64,000 bases of DNA, from the NCBI GenBank assembly GCA_903864275.1, contig CAIPFE010000019.1, positions 62,001 through 126,000 of the forward strand. The letters are read 5' to 3'. Positions within the stretch are counted from its first letter, which is position 1; each line of letters begins with the position of its first letter. The position numbers and the translations under genes were made by a program. This DNA comes from an uncultured Mucilaginibacter sp. (GTDB lineage: Bacteria; Bacteroidota; Bacteroidia; Sphingobacteriales; Sphingobacteriaceae). The notes beneath the pieces are model-generated. The model did not search any database. It saw nothing but the letters and a program-made list of their open reading frames with translations, and was not told the origin of the DNA. Below, piece after piece: positions 8,346 to 16,113 of the stretch.

Positions 8346-8921
8346 TCATCCCTCAATCCTGATATCATACTTAGCCAACAACCCAGGTAAGCCATGAACC
8401 GAAAATCTTGCCTTTTTTAAGATATTGACATCGGGGTCGATGATGAAATTATAGGAAGTTCGGAGATCAGCATTCTTTAAGGTGGTGCGGTTAAAGAAGG
8501 CCCGGTTGAGGTTGCAATTATTGAATTGAACATCGGTAAGGTCGGCTTCGGTAAAATCAGTTTCAACCATGGAGCAATCTGTAAATTTGGCGCCTTTATT
8601 TTTCTTTTTGTAGAAGATGGCGTTATCAAGGATGCAGTTATTAAAATTCACTTCGAACAAAAAATCCTGGCTTTTGCTGAAATCGGCGCCGGTTAGTTTG
8701 CAGTCTTTAAATTGTATGCTTTGTAAACCGGTATCGGATAACCGGATAAGCGACAAATTGCATCCTTCAAAATAACAATCAATAAAAACCATCCCCGACA
8801 GGTTAGCGTAAGACAGATCGCAGCTTATAAACTTGCAGGTTTCGAAGGTGCGCTTTTGGCCTACTATCGTTTCAGCGGTGATTTTGGTGAAGGTTTGGTC
8901 TTCGGTTATGTCAGGTATCAT
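8346..8921 (-). CDS. Pentapeptide-repeat protein
   Basis: A 191-residue cytoplasmic protein built from A(D/N)LXX-type five-residue repeats: CDLSYANLSG, CKLTGADFSK, CILDNAIFYK, CSMVETDFTEADLTDVQF, CNLNRAFFNRTTLKNADL. These fold as a right-handed quadrilateral beta-helix. Length and layout resemble Qnr/MfpA-type DNA-gyrase-protecting proteins, but many pentapeptide proteins of this size have other or unknown roles, so quinolone protection is only a possibility. A single gene, about 20 bases upstream of the M15 peptidase on the same strand, so it may head that operon. Confidence 0.82.
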   Translation of the reverse strand: MIPDITEDQTFTKITAETIVGQKRTFETCKFISCDLSYANLSGMVFIDCYFEGCNLSLIRLSDTGLQSIQFKDCKLTGADFSKSQDFLFEVNFNNCILDNAIFYKKKNKGAKFTDCSMVETDFTEADLTDVQFNNCNLNRAFFNRTTLKNADLRTSYNFIIDPDVNILKKARFSVHGLPGLLAKYDIRIEG

Positions 8922-9009
8922 ATTGCAAAATAGGGCATTCTATTGTGTTTGAAAAAAAGAAATATTCCGACCGAGTTCAAATCTCTTCCATATCACTAAT
9001 ATCTAAAAA

Positions 9010-9120
9010 TTTTAACACGGAGATACAAAGAAGACACTGAGTACACTGAGGTTTAATATCTTTAAATTTCATCTCATTTCTCTGAGTTCTTTGTACCTTA
9101 TTAGCGCTCTCCGCGTTAAA
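9010..9120. repeat. Long imperfect inverted repeat (AACACGGAGA / CTCCGCGTTAAA)
   Basis: Left arm (9010-9051) and right arm (9071-9120) are made of matching words: TTTAAC-CGGAGA, TACAAAGAA, CACTGAG/CTCTGAG. The arms face each other around a short AT-rich centre. It lies upstream of the pentapeptide gene and downstream of the MutS-like gene (both minus strand). A mobile palindromic repeat or terminator are both possible. Confidence 0.6.
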
Positions 9121-9141
9121 AATATCAACAATGCGAATTTT

Positions 9142-10494
9142 TTACCAATTCTCCCCTCGGATTATTTCCTCAATAATCTCCAAAATACCTTCGTTTTTTA
9201 CTATCCACATCCCCAGCCTTTCTTCGGTAATGCCATCTTTTAGCAGATAACTATAGCCGGGAACGCCATTATCAAAAACAGTTTCCATAAATCTAAAGCT
9301 TATATTTTCAATCGCGGAAAGCTCATTCGCAACTTCAACAATATGGGTAGATATGATGAAAAAGCTTTGGCGCAGCTTTGAAAAAGCGGAAGTAATAGCC
9401 AGCGAAGCATCAAATGCATCTTTAACATTTGTGCCCCTGAACAATTCATCAAAAATAACAAGCATATTTTGCGAACCGGTCATTTTTTCTGCTACATGCT
9501 TTACCCGTGATACCTCGGTGTAAAAATGGCTGTTGCCGCTTTGGATGTTATCGGCAAGATTAATCGTAGTGATCAAACCATCGAAAGCGCTTGTTTCCAT
9601 ATAAGCCGCCGGGACCGGGAACCCAAGCTGCGATAAAAACACCGCGACACCAACCGCTTTTAAAAAGGTTGATTTACCGGCCATATTGGCGCCGGTTACA
9701 AAGCATACATTTTTGTCGTAATGAAATGCTACATCATTTGGTACAGGTTCTTTTATAAACGGGTGAAATAACCCCTGCAGCTTAAGCACCTTTTCGCCGG
9801 TTTTATTGACCACGGGGAAACTAAACCCGTTTGATTTTGCCGAGGCACCAACCGATATAAATACGTCCAACTGGTAAACTATATCCAGCAGTACTTTCAA
9901 TCGCCCATAGCCTAAATACCTGAATAAATAGTCAGCTTTGGCAATTTCCACCGCGCTTAGCTTCTCTTTGCCAAACAGTGCGCGAATAAAAATAAAGTCG
10001 GCATGTTCAATGGTATTGCGGATGGTTAAATTAAAACTTTGCAGCAGCTTTGGCAGGGTATCAAAATTTGCAGTGCTGCAAAAATCATACAGTATGTTCA
10101 ACAGTTGAAGGGTATTTTCTATACCACGACTGATGACACAAAAATCATTGTCGCCGGTAAAAAAGAACATCGCTTTTTTTTCAATGGCTTTCATTTTGGA
10201 GATGGAAACCGGTTTAGGCAGTTGCTTTAAATAAAACTCAATATAATCGCAATCCCTTTTATCAATCTTAAACCCAGTATCCGCATCCCGCAGGTATTTT
10301 ATCGCATCGACGCGCTGCTCAATTTCAGCCGCATCAGTTAAGGGGGTTTTAAATATTTCATCCAGTTTTTCGCGCCCGCCAATAGTGCCCACCTTGCTAA
10401 AAAGGGCCATTACCGAATGTTCGTTAACATATTTTGGAAAAATAGCCAGGTCGTTACGCGTTTGCAGGTCTATTTCAAATGCGCTTTGGGCCAT
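9142..10494 (-). CDS. MutS-related ATPase lacking the mismatch-recognition domain
   Basis: A 450-residue protein. The C-terminal half is a MutS-type ABC ATPase: Walker A GANMAGKST (about residue 268), Walker B NMLVIFDELFRGTN (about 343) and the ISTHIVEVA switch region. The N-terminal half is helical, like MutS lever/core domains, and there is no N-terminal Phe-x-Glu mismatch-reading domain. True MutS is about 850 residues, so this is one of the short MutS paralogues frequent in Bacteroidota, whose role (recombination, DNA repair or other) is not settled. Stand-alone gene. Confidence 0.82.
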   Translation of the reverse strand: MAQSAFEIDLQTRNDLAIFPKYVNEHSVMALFSKVGTIGGREKLDEIFKTPLTDAAEIEQRVDAIKYLRDADTGFKIDKRDCDYIEFYLKQLPKPVSISKMKAIEKKAMFFFTGDNDFCVISRGIENTLQLLNILYDFCSTANFDTLPKLLQSFNLTIRNTIEHADFIFIRALFGKEKLSAVEIAKADYLFRYLGYGRLKVLLDIVYQLDVFISVGASAKSNGFSFPVVNKTGEKVLKLQGLFHPFIKEPVPNDVAFHYDKNVCFVTGANMAGKSTFLKAVGVAVFLSQLGFPVPAAYMETSAFDGLITTINLADNIQSGNSHFYTEVSRVKHVAEKMTGSQNMLVIFDELFRGTNVKDAFDASLAITSAFSKLRQSFFIISTHIVEVANELSAIENISFRFMETVFDNGVPGYSYLLKDGITEERLGMWIVKNEGILEIIEEIIRGENW

Positions 10495-10622
10495 TGGACT
10501 TAATAAGTTACAGGGTTTGGTTTTAGAACTCCGATTGAAAGTATTTATTATTGAATCTTATAACTACTAAAGTAAAATAATGATTTTATTGAATTATATT
10601 GCTTAAGTATTTTTCTGTTTCA

Positions 10623-11219
10623 ATGAAAATAATTATCACGATTTTTTTTCTGTTGTTAGCGTTCTTATCGAGAACGAACGCCCAATCTGTGACACATTCC
10701 AAAGAATGGAAAGATCTGATAACAAGCCTGCAAAATGAGAACTGGCAAGTTGCCAATGAACTATCCTTGTCGATTCTAAATAAAATCACAAAGGATAGTC
10801 CAGATGATGTTGCTTCAGCTATTTTGAGATATATGTATATTTATTCAGAAGCCGGTTTAATGAATTCAAACAAGGTGACTAAATCTGAGGCTCTTAAAAA
10901 TGTAGTTGGCTTCACTGGTCAAATGGTTATCCTCCCATCACATCCAATTTCTTTAAAGATGGATTTTAACAGCATACGATTGGCAAATGGCAAAACTGAT
11001 TCGCTATTTATTACTTCGACTAACAAAGATGCTACTTCAATATTTAGCTTTGAATATATTGTTATGAATAAGCAGTGGCCGTTGGACGATTTTAAAAACA
11101 GTGCCGGTAGTATTTGCAGGCTTGGCGGAACAATAAGATCAATAAGCGTTGAAGGTAACATGCTTCCCCGGTTCAGGATCGTCTTAGATCACGGCATAGC
11201 GAAAATGGAGAATAAATAA
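10623..11219 (+). CDS. Hypothetical secreted protein
   Basis: About 198 residues from the ATG at 10623, which gives a clean signal peptide (MKIIITIFFLLLAFL, ending NAQS); an earlier in-frame start at 10599 would add eight residues before it. The mature part begins helical and ends as beta strands, with no family I recognise. It converges on icmF with about 40 bases between the stops. Codon use is more AT-rich than that of the neighbours, which may mean recent gain. No function can be given. Confidence 0.6.
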   Translation: MKIIITIFFLLLAFLSRTNAQSVTHSKEWKDLITSLQNENWQVANELSLSILNKITKDSPDDVASAILRYMYIYSEAGLMNSNKVTKSEALKNVVGFTGQMVILPSHPISLKMDFNSIRLANGKTDSLFITSTNKDATSIFSFEYIVMNKQWPLDDFKNSAGSICRLGGTIRSISVEGNMLPRFRIVLDHGIAKMENK

Positions 11220-11259
11220 CGTCGATATTAACAATTATTTATTTTCTACTAACCTAACC

Positions 11260-14200
11260 TCACATATTCCTCCGATACTGCCCCCCAACTTCGTACAAAG
11301 CATGTGATATTTGCCCGAGCGAGCAATACTTGCAGGCTTCCATTAAACTCTCAAAAATATTTTCGCCGGACACGGCAGTTTTTTGCAGGTTTTTTAATAG
11401 CTGGGGAATGATCAACTCATTGCGGTGCTGAAACTCGTGCAGGGCCGCTATCTGGAATTGCTTTTCCTCTTCGGTAGCGCGGATCACCTCGGAGGGTACA
11501 ATAGTTGGCGAGCCTTTTTTATTAAGAAACGTATTTACGCCGATAATAGGATATTCGCCGGTATGTTTAAGGGTTTCGTAGTAAAGCGATTCTTCCTGTA
11601 TTTTGCTGCGCTGGTACATGGTTTCCATGGCGCCCAATACGCCGCCTCGGTCGTTTATGGCTTTAAATTCGGCCATAACGGCTTCTTCAACAAGATCGGT
11701 CAATTCTTCAATAATGAACGCGCCCTGGATGGGGTTCTCGTTTTTTGCAAGACCAAGCTCCCGGTTAATGATCAGCTGGATAGCCATCGCCCGGCGTACC
11801 GATCCTTCGGTCGGGGTGGTTATGGCCTCGTCGTAAGCATTGGTATGCAGCGAATTGCAGTTATCGTAAATAGCATATAAAGCCTGCAAAGTGGTGCGGA
11901 TATCGTTAAAATCAATTTCCTGCGCATGTAAAGATCGCCCGCTGGTTTGGATATGGTATTTCAGTTTTTGGGAACGGTCGTTGCCCTTGTATTTATTTTT
12001 TATGGCCTTTGCCCAGATCCGCCTGGCCACCCGGCCGATCACCGAATATTCCGGGTCGATGCCGTTTGAGAAGAAGAACGACAAGTTTGGTGCGAAATCA
12101 TCAATATGCATCCCCCGGCTCAGGTAATACTCCACGTAAGTAAAACCATTTGACAAAGTAAAGGCCAGTTGTGTAACAGGGTTGGCCCCCGCTTCGGCAA
12201 TATGATAACCGGAAATGGAAACCGAATAAAAGTTGCGCACTTTTTGGTTGATAAAATACTGCTGTATATCGCCCATCATCCGCAAAGCAAATTCGGTAGA
12301 GAAGATGCAGGTATTTTGTGCCTGGTCCTCCTTTAAAATATCTGCCTGCACTGTACCGCGAACGGTAGCGATGGCGTAAGCTTTAATTTTTGCGTACACA
12401 TCGGGGGGGAGTACCTGGTCGCCGGTTAGGCCAAGGAGCATGAGACCGAGGCCGTCGTTACCGGGGGGGAGCGCCTCACCCCGGCCCTCTCCAAAGGAGA
12501 GGGGGGCAGCCTCACCTAAATCCTCTCCAAAGGAGAGGACTTTTTGATCCGTTTCACTTGAAGAAACCTCGTCAGAACCCTCTCCTTTGGAGAGGGCAGG
12601 GTGAGGCGTAACGTCTTTAAAGGAAGAAATTTTCCGGTCCGGCTGATTATTTAACACTTCCTTTATACTTTGAACTACTTTTTGAGGGTCACCGAGTACT
12701 TTATCATTTGAAAAACGGATCACATCGAAGCCCTCTCTATTCAAAACCTCAGTTCTCACTGCATCATCTTCCTTTGTAAGTTCGTCGCCATGATAACCAC
12801 CATCAATTTCAATAACCAAGCCTTTCGGAAGGCAAACAAAATCAGCAATATAACCATCAATAGGGTGTTGCCTTCTGATCTTGTAACCAATCTGATTATT
12901 TCGCAAAAATTGCCACAAAACCTTTTCCGCTTCAGTCTGATTTTTTCTGTTTTCCCTTGAATTTGCCTTTAGTAGTTCCCAAATACGCAAATCACCGGTC
13001 TCATAACCAAATTGTTTAACTCTTTTGTTTTTCTTTTCATCCCCTCCTCCTTTGGAGAGCGTTGGGGTGAGGCTTCTTAAGCCCTCTCCTTTGGAGAGGG
13101 TTTGGGTGAGGCCCTGGTATGTCGGGCGCTCCAGCCCGTTATCATCATACAACTCCTTAAACTTCGCTTCGACCAAATGCTCCAGCTTATGTTCGGCGAT
13201 ATATCTTTCACATTGCTGGTCGATCGCTGCATTCATAAAAAAGCCAAGCAGCATAGGCGCGGGACCGTTTATAGTCATGGATACCGAAGTAGATGGACTG
13301 CAAAGATCAAAGCCCGAATACAGCTTTTTGGCATCATCCAGTGTAGCAATGCTTACGCCTGAATTACCGATCTTACCATAAATATCAGGCCTGGCATGCG
13401 GGTCTTCCCCGTAAAGGGTAACGGAATCAAAAGCGGTTGACAGCCTGTGCGCAGGTTGCCCCAACGACACATAATGGAATCGTTTGTTCGTCCTTTCGGG
13501 ACCGCCCTCACCTGCGAACATCCTTGTTGGATCCTCGCCCTCACGTTTCAGCGGGAATACGCCTGCGGTATAAGGAAATTCGCCCGGCAAATTTTCGGTA
13601 AGCAGCCAGCGCAAAATATCACCCCATGCCTCGTATTTAGGCAAAGCGATTTTGGGGATCTGCAGTTGAGATAATGACGTATAATAAAGCGGCTGTTTGA
13701 TCTCCTTATCGCGCACTTTATAAATAAAATTTTCGGCGGTATATTGTTTTATGGTGTGTGGCCACTGTTTAAGCAGGCGCTTGCATTCGGGGTGCAGGTG
13801 TTCTTCTAGGTGTTTTTGGATATCCTGTAGAGACGCAAAATATTGCGTCTCTGAATGTTTGTTCGAAGACGAAATGTCAACGGGCGTAGAGTTTTTTGAC
13901 GGGGGTTTCGGGGATGCCGCATTCGGAGACGCAAAATATTGCGTCTCTACATTTTTTAACAATTCAATTGTTCCTTCTATTTGGAATAATTGCTGGGCTA
14001 TTTTGCTTTGCTCATTTACCCATTGCATATACGCGACACTGCTTTCCACAATTTCGGCCAAATAACGGACCCTATCCGGCGGAATAATGTATATCTTTTC
14101 CGACTCATCGCCTTTTACCTTTAACCTTTCGCCTTTGCCCTCAAAAAAATCAACCCCTGTTTTTGTTTTCACCGCTTTCATCAGTGCGGAAAACAGGGTA

Positions 14201-15369
14201 TTCATCCCGGGGTCATTAAATTGCGAGGCCATGGTGCCGTAAACGGGGATATCCTCGTCGTTAGCGGTGAAAAGATGGTGGTTGCGCTTGTATTGTTTGC
14301 GCACATCCCGGATGGCATCGAGCGCGCCGCGTTTATCAAATTTGTTGAGCGCCACGATGTCGGCGAAATCGAGCATATCAATTTTTTCTAATTGTATAGC
14401 TGCGCCGAACTCGGGGGTCATCACATATAGGGAGAGATCGCAATAATCAGTGATCATCGTGTCCGACTGCCCGATGCCTGATGTTTCAACAATGATCAAA
14501 TCGTAACCGGCTGCTTTACAGATATCGATGCTTTCCTGCACGTGTTTTGACAATGCGAGGTTTGCCTGCCGGGTAGCCAGCGAGCGCATATAAACCCGTG
14601 GACTATTAATTGCGTTCATCCTGATCCTGTCGCCCAATAAGGCGCCCCCGGTTTTGCGTTTGGAGGGGTCGACCGAGATAATGGCCAGTGTTTTATCCGT
14701 CTCCATTAAAAACCGGCGTACTATTTCATCAACCAGTGATGATTTGCCGGAGCCGCCTGTACCTGTAATTCCGATGACCGGTGTATGGCTACTGTTGATG
14801 ATCTTATGTATTTCGGATAAAAAGTGGTCGGCTTCTTTGGGGTAGTTTTCTACGATGCTTATCGCGGTTGCAATAGATTTTATATCTTTTTGGGGCAGGT
14901 GTTTAAGCTCGCCGTTTAGTTTTATTTTATTTTGGAAGTCGCATTGCCGCAGCATGTCGTTGATCATGCCCTGCAAACCCATGGTACGGCCGTCATCAGG
15001 CGAATAGATGCGGGTGATACCATAATCCTGCAGTTCTTTTATCTCGTGCGGCAAAAATACTCCGCCCCCGCCGCCAAATATTTTTATGTGACCTGCCCCG
15101 CGTTCTTTCAGCAAATCGTGCATGTATTTAAAATATTCCACGTGGCCGCCCTGGTAGCTGGTTAAGGCAATGCCCTGAACGTCTTCCTGGATAGCACAAT
15201 TTACCACTTCCTCTACAGAGCGGTTATGCCCCAAATGGATAACTTCCGCGCCCGAAGATTGCAAAATACGGCGCATAATATTTATGGTAGCATCGTGCCC
15301 GTCGAACAGCGAGGCAGCCGTTACAAAACGGATCTTGTATTTTGAGTGGTATGGCGCGATGCTTTCCAT
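11260..15369 (-). CDS. icmF: Fused isobutyryl-CoA mutase IcmF with in-frame DUF559 insertion
   Basis: A cytosolic adenosylcobalamin enzyme interconverting isobutyryl-CoA and n-butyryl-CoA with its own GTPase chaperone. Order: B12-binding domain (residues about 10-140, with DGHDATIN and HLGH), MeaB-like G domain (P-loop GTGGSGKSS near 200, NKFD later), linker, mutase TIM barrel from about 560. Phe in PYTAGVFP and Gln in DQAQNTCIF replace the Tyr and Arg used by methylmalonyl-CoA mutase, which points to isobutyryl-CoA. About 1,369 residues against the usual 1,090-1,130. The excess is a DUF559 passenger (residues about 753-966) between YQG and GNDGLGL, and a palindrome-coded piece of the linker (about 475-514). 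No stop or frameshift interrupts it. The start at 15369 (MESIAPYH) is preferred because an upstream TTG at 15393 overlaps a -7 box. Whether the enzyme is active with the insertion is unknown. Confidence 0.92.
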   Translation of the reverse strand: MESIAPYHSKYKIRFVTAASLFDGHDATINIMRRILQSSGAEVIHLGHNRSVEEVVNCAIQEDVQGIALTSYQGGHVEYFKYMHDLLKERGAGHIKIFGGGGGVFLPHEIKELQDYGITRIYSPDDGRTMGLQGMINDMLRQCDFQNKIKLNGELKHLPQKDIKSIATAISIVENYPKEADHFLSEIHKIINSSHTPVIGITGTGGSGKSSLVDEIVRRFLMETDKTLAIISVDPSKRKTGGALLGDRIRMNAINSPRVYMRSLATRQANLALSKHVQESIDICKAAGYDLIIVETSGIGQSDTMITDYCDLSLYVMTPEFGAAIQLEKIDMLDFADIVALNKFDKRGALDAIRDVRKQYKRNHHLFTANDEDIPVYGTMASQFNDPGMNTLFSALMKAVKTKTGVDFFEGKGERLKVKGDESEKIYIIPPDRVRYLAEIVESSVAYMQWVNEQSKIAQQLFQIEGTIELLKNVETQYFASPNAASPKPPSKNSTPVDISSSNKHSETQYFASLQDIQKHLEEHLHPECKRLLKQWPHTIKQYTAENFIYKVRDKEIKQPLYYTSLSQLQIPKIALPKYEAWGDILRWLLTENLPGEFPYTAGVFPLKREGEDPTRMFAGEGGPERTNKRFHYVSLGQPAHRLSTAFDSVTLYGEDPHARPDIYGKIGNSGVSIATLDDAKKLYSGFDLCSPSTSVSMTINGPAPMLLGFFMNAAIDQQCERYIAEHKLEHLVEAKFKELYDDNGLERPTYQGLTQTLSKGEGLRSLTPTLSKGGGDEKKNKRVKQFGYETGDLRIWELLKANSRENRKNQTEAEKVLWQFLRNNQIGYKIRRQHPIDGYIADFVCLPKGLVIEIDGGYHGDELTKEDDAVRTEVLNREGFDVIRFSNDKVLGDPQKVVQSIKEVLNNQPDRKISSFKDVTPHPALSKGEGSDEVSSSETDQKVLSFGEDLGEAAPLSFGEGRGEALPPGNDGLGLMLLGLTGDQVLPPDVYAKIKAYAIATVRGTVQADILKEDQAQNTCIFSTEFALRMMGDIQQYFINQKVRNFYSVSISGYHIAEAGANPVTQLAFTLSNGFTYVEYYLSRGMHIDDFAPNLSFFFSNGIDPEYSVIGRVARRIWAKAIKNKYKGNDRSQKLKYHIQTSGRSLHAQEIDFNDIRTTLQALYAIYDNCNSLHTNAYDEAITTPTEGSVRRAMAIQLIINRELGLAKNENPIQGAFIIEELTDLVEEAVMAEFKAINDRGGVLGAMETMYQRSKIQEESLYYETLKHTGEYPIIGVNTFLNKKGSPTIVPSEVIRATEEEKQFQIAALHEFQHRNELIIPQLLKNLQKTAVSGENIFESLMEACKYCSLGQISHALYEVGGQYRRNM
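12473..13112 (-). mobile_element. In-frame DUF559 (PD-(D/E)XK nuclease-like) passenger element with inverted palindromic ends
   Basis: Both ends carry GCCTCACC plus the 19-base palindrome CCCTCTCCAAAGGAGAGGG, in opposite orientation (12473-12503 and 13082-13112), so the unit has inverted termini. Three further copies lie inside: 12509-12539, 12578-12607 and 13042-13073. Between them one open frame codes for a DUF559-type domain: [34 protein letters not shown] and [10 protein letters not shown], then [13 protein letters not shown]559 is related to Vsr-like/restriction-type nucleases. The domain has no in-frame Met, so it depends on host-gene translation. The palindromes read as LSKGEG or LSFGEG in the protein. 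There are no intein splice residues at the junctions. Mobility is inferred from the structure. Confidence 0.75.
13829..13947. repeat. Pair of GAGACGC palindromes within the icmF linker
   Basis: Two copies of a palindrome with arms GAGACGCAA and TTGCGTCTC around AATA (13829-13852 and 13926-13947) lie 73 bases apart. Each reads ETQYFAS in the icmF frame, and the stretch between is rich in Ser, Pro, Asn and Lys, typical of a non-structured linker. The same palindrome family is found between genes at 35381-35408, 36410-36431 and in decayed form near 24379. This is a second in-frame repeat insertion in the same gene. Confidence 0.8.
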
Positions 15370-15390
15370 GAAGGGAATGATTAGTATCTG

Positions 15391-15398
15391 CAAAATTA
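15391..15398 (-). promoter_or_regulatory. -7 promoter box of icmF
   Basis: TAATTTTG on the minus strand matches the Bacteroidota -7 consensus TAnnTTTG, 22 bases before the icmF ATG. No convincing -33 element at the usual distance. It overlaps a possible TTG start, which argues against that start. Confidence 0.5.
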
Positions 15399-15484
15399 AC
15401 TAAATTAACTTTGCAAAAACTATGCTTGCATAATATTTAAAACGCGCTGCCGGAATTCAAGCCCAATTGGTTAGCTTGTTTCAT

Positions 15485-15907
15485 TCATCCGGAGAAACTC
15501 ATCTCCTCAACCACCATCGGATCATTAAAATTGCTGTACCTGATCCATTTCGGACTAATCTTAAAATGAACAATATGCGGCCAAGTTTTTGCACGCTCGC
15601 GGCCATCGGGATAAACCTCGAAATATATTTCTTTATAATTACCAGCTTCCGGCCCGGTTAATTCTGTGGCTATTCCCTCAAACTGTACCGTAGTTTCATT
15701 ATCCCAGCCAATTACAACCGCCACAGCAGGGTTTTGGAGAAGATTTGGATACTTACGCGATGTTTTAACCGTATCAAAAACTATTTCCAGGTCCTTCGAG
15801 ATTGCAAAACCAACCAAAGCAGCTTCGGGCTTATTATCAATTGATAAAGTTGAGATCACAGCAAGTTTATGCTGCTTTATAAAATTGTAAATGAATTCCT
15901 TAGTCAT
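15485..15907 (-). CDS. Pyridoxamine 5'-phosphate oxidase-family flavin protein
   Basis: About 140 residues with the split-barrel FMN-binding fold: KQHKLAVISTLSIDNKPEAALVGF at the N-terminus, then VFDTVKTSRKYPNLLQNPAVAVVIGWDN, and a C-terminal FKISPKWIRYSNF. Members reduce or oxidise small molecules with FMN or F420; true PdxH residues for PNP binding are not evident, so it is a general family member. The start at 15907 (MTKEFIYNF) is chosen over a longer frame that begins at 15952 and would add 15 hydrophobic residues. Divergent from the SNF2 gene and in the same direction as icmF. Confidence 0.82.
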   Translation of the reverse strand: MTKEFIYNFIKQHKLAVISTLSIDNKPEAALVGFAISKDLEIVFDTVKTSRKYPNLLQNPAVAVVIGWDNETTVQFEGIATELTGPEAGNYKEIYFEVYPDGRERAKTWPHIVHFKISPKWIRYSNFNDPMVVEEMSFSG

Positions 15908-16113
15908 AAAAAATAAATTGTACACTAATTTACATTTAAAAATCACTAACAAACAGATGAAGCCAATACCAATTAACTAATGAACGAGTGAACCAATAAA
16001 CATCCGCAGATGTTAACAATTATTTAACACAAAACATTTCCACTTACTGCAAATTCTGATTACGTTTGAATTTTTTGTTGATGTAGCTTCTCTTAAATTT
16101 TTTGTCAGAAGCT

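Noticed and set aside
12473..13112. DUF559 insertion as an intein
   Set aside because: No Cys/Ser at the start, no His-Asn plus Cys/Ser/Thr at the end, and no splicing blocks; the ends are palindromes, so splicing is not expected.
12473..13112. The palindrome copies as a small CRISPR array
   Set aside because: Copies are in both orientations, have unequal spacing and surround a coding domain; no spacers and no cas genes.
11260..15369. icmF as a sequencing or assembly chimera or a frameshifted pseudogene
   Set aside because: The frame is open through both insertions, both flanks align with one continuous IcmF family sequence, and the inserted unit has defined inverted ends.
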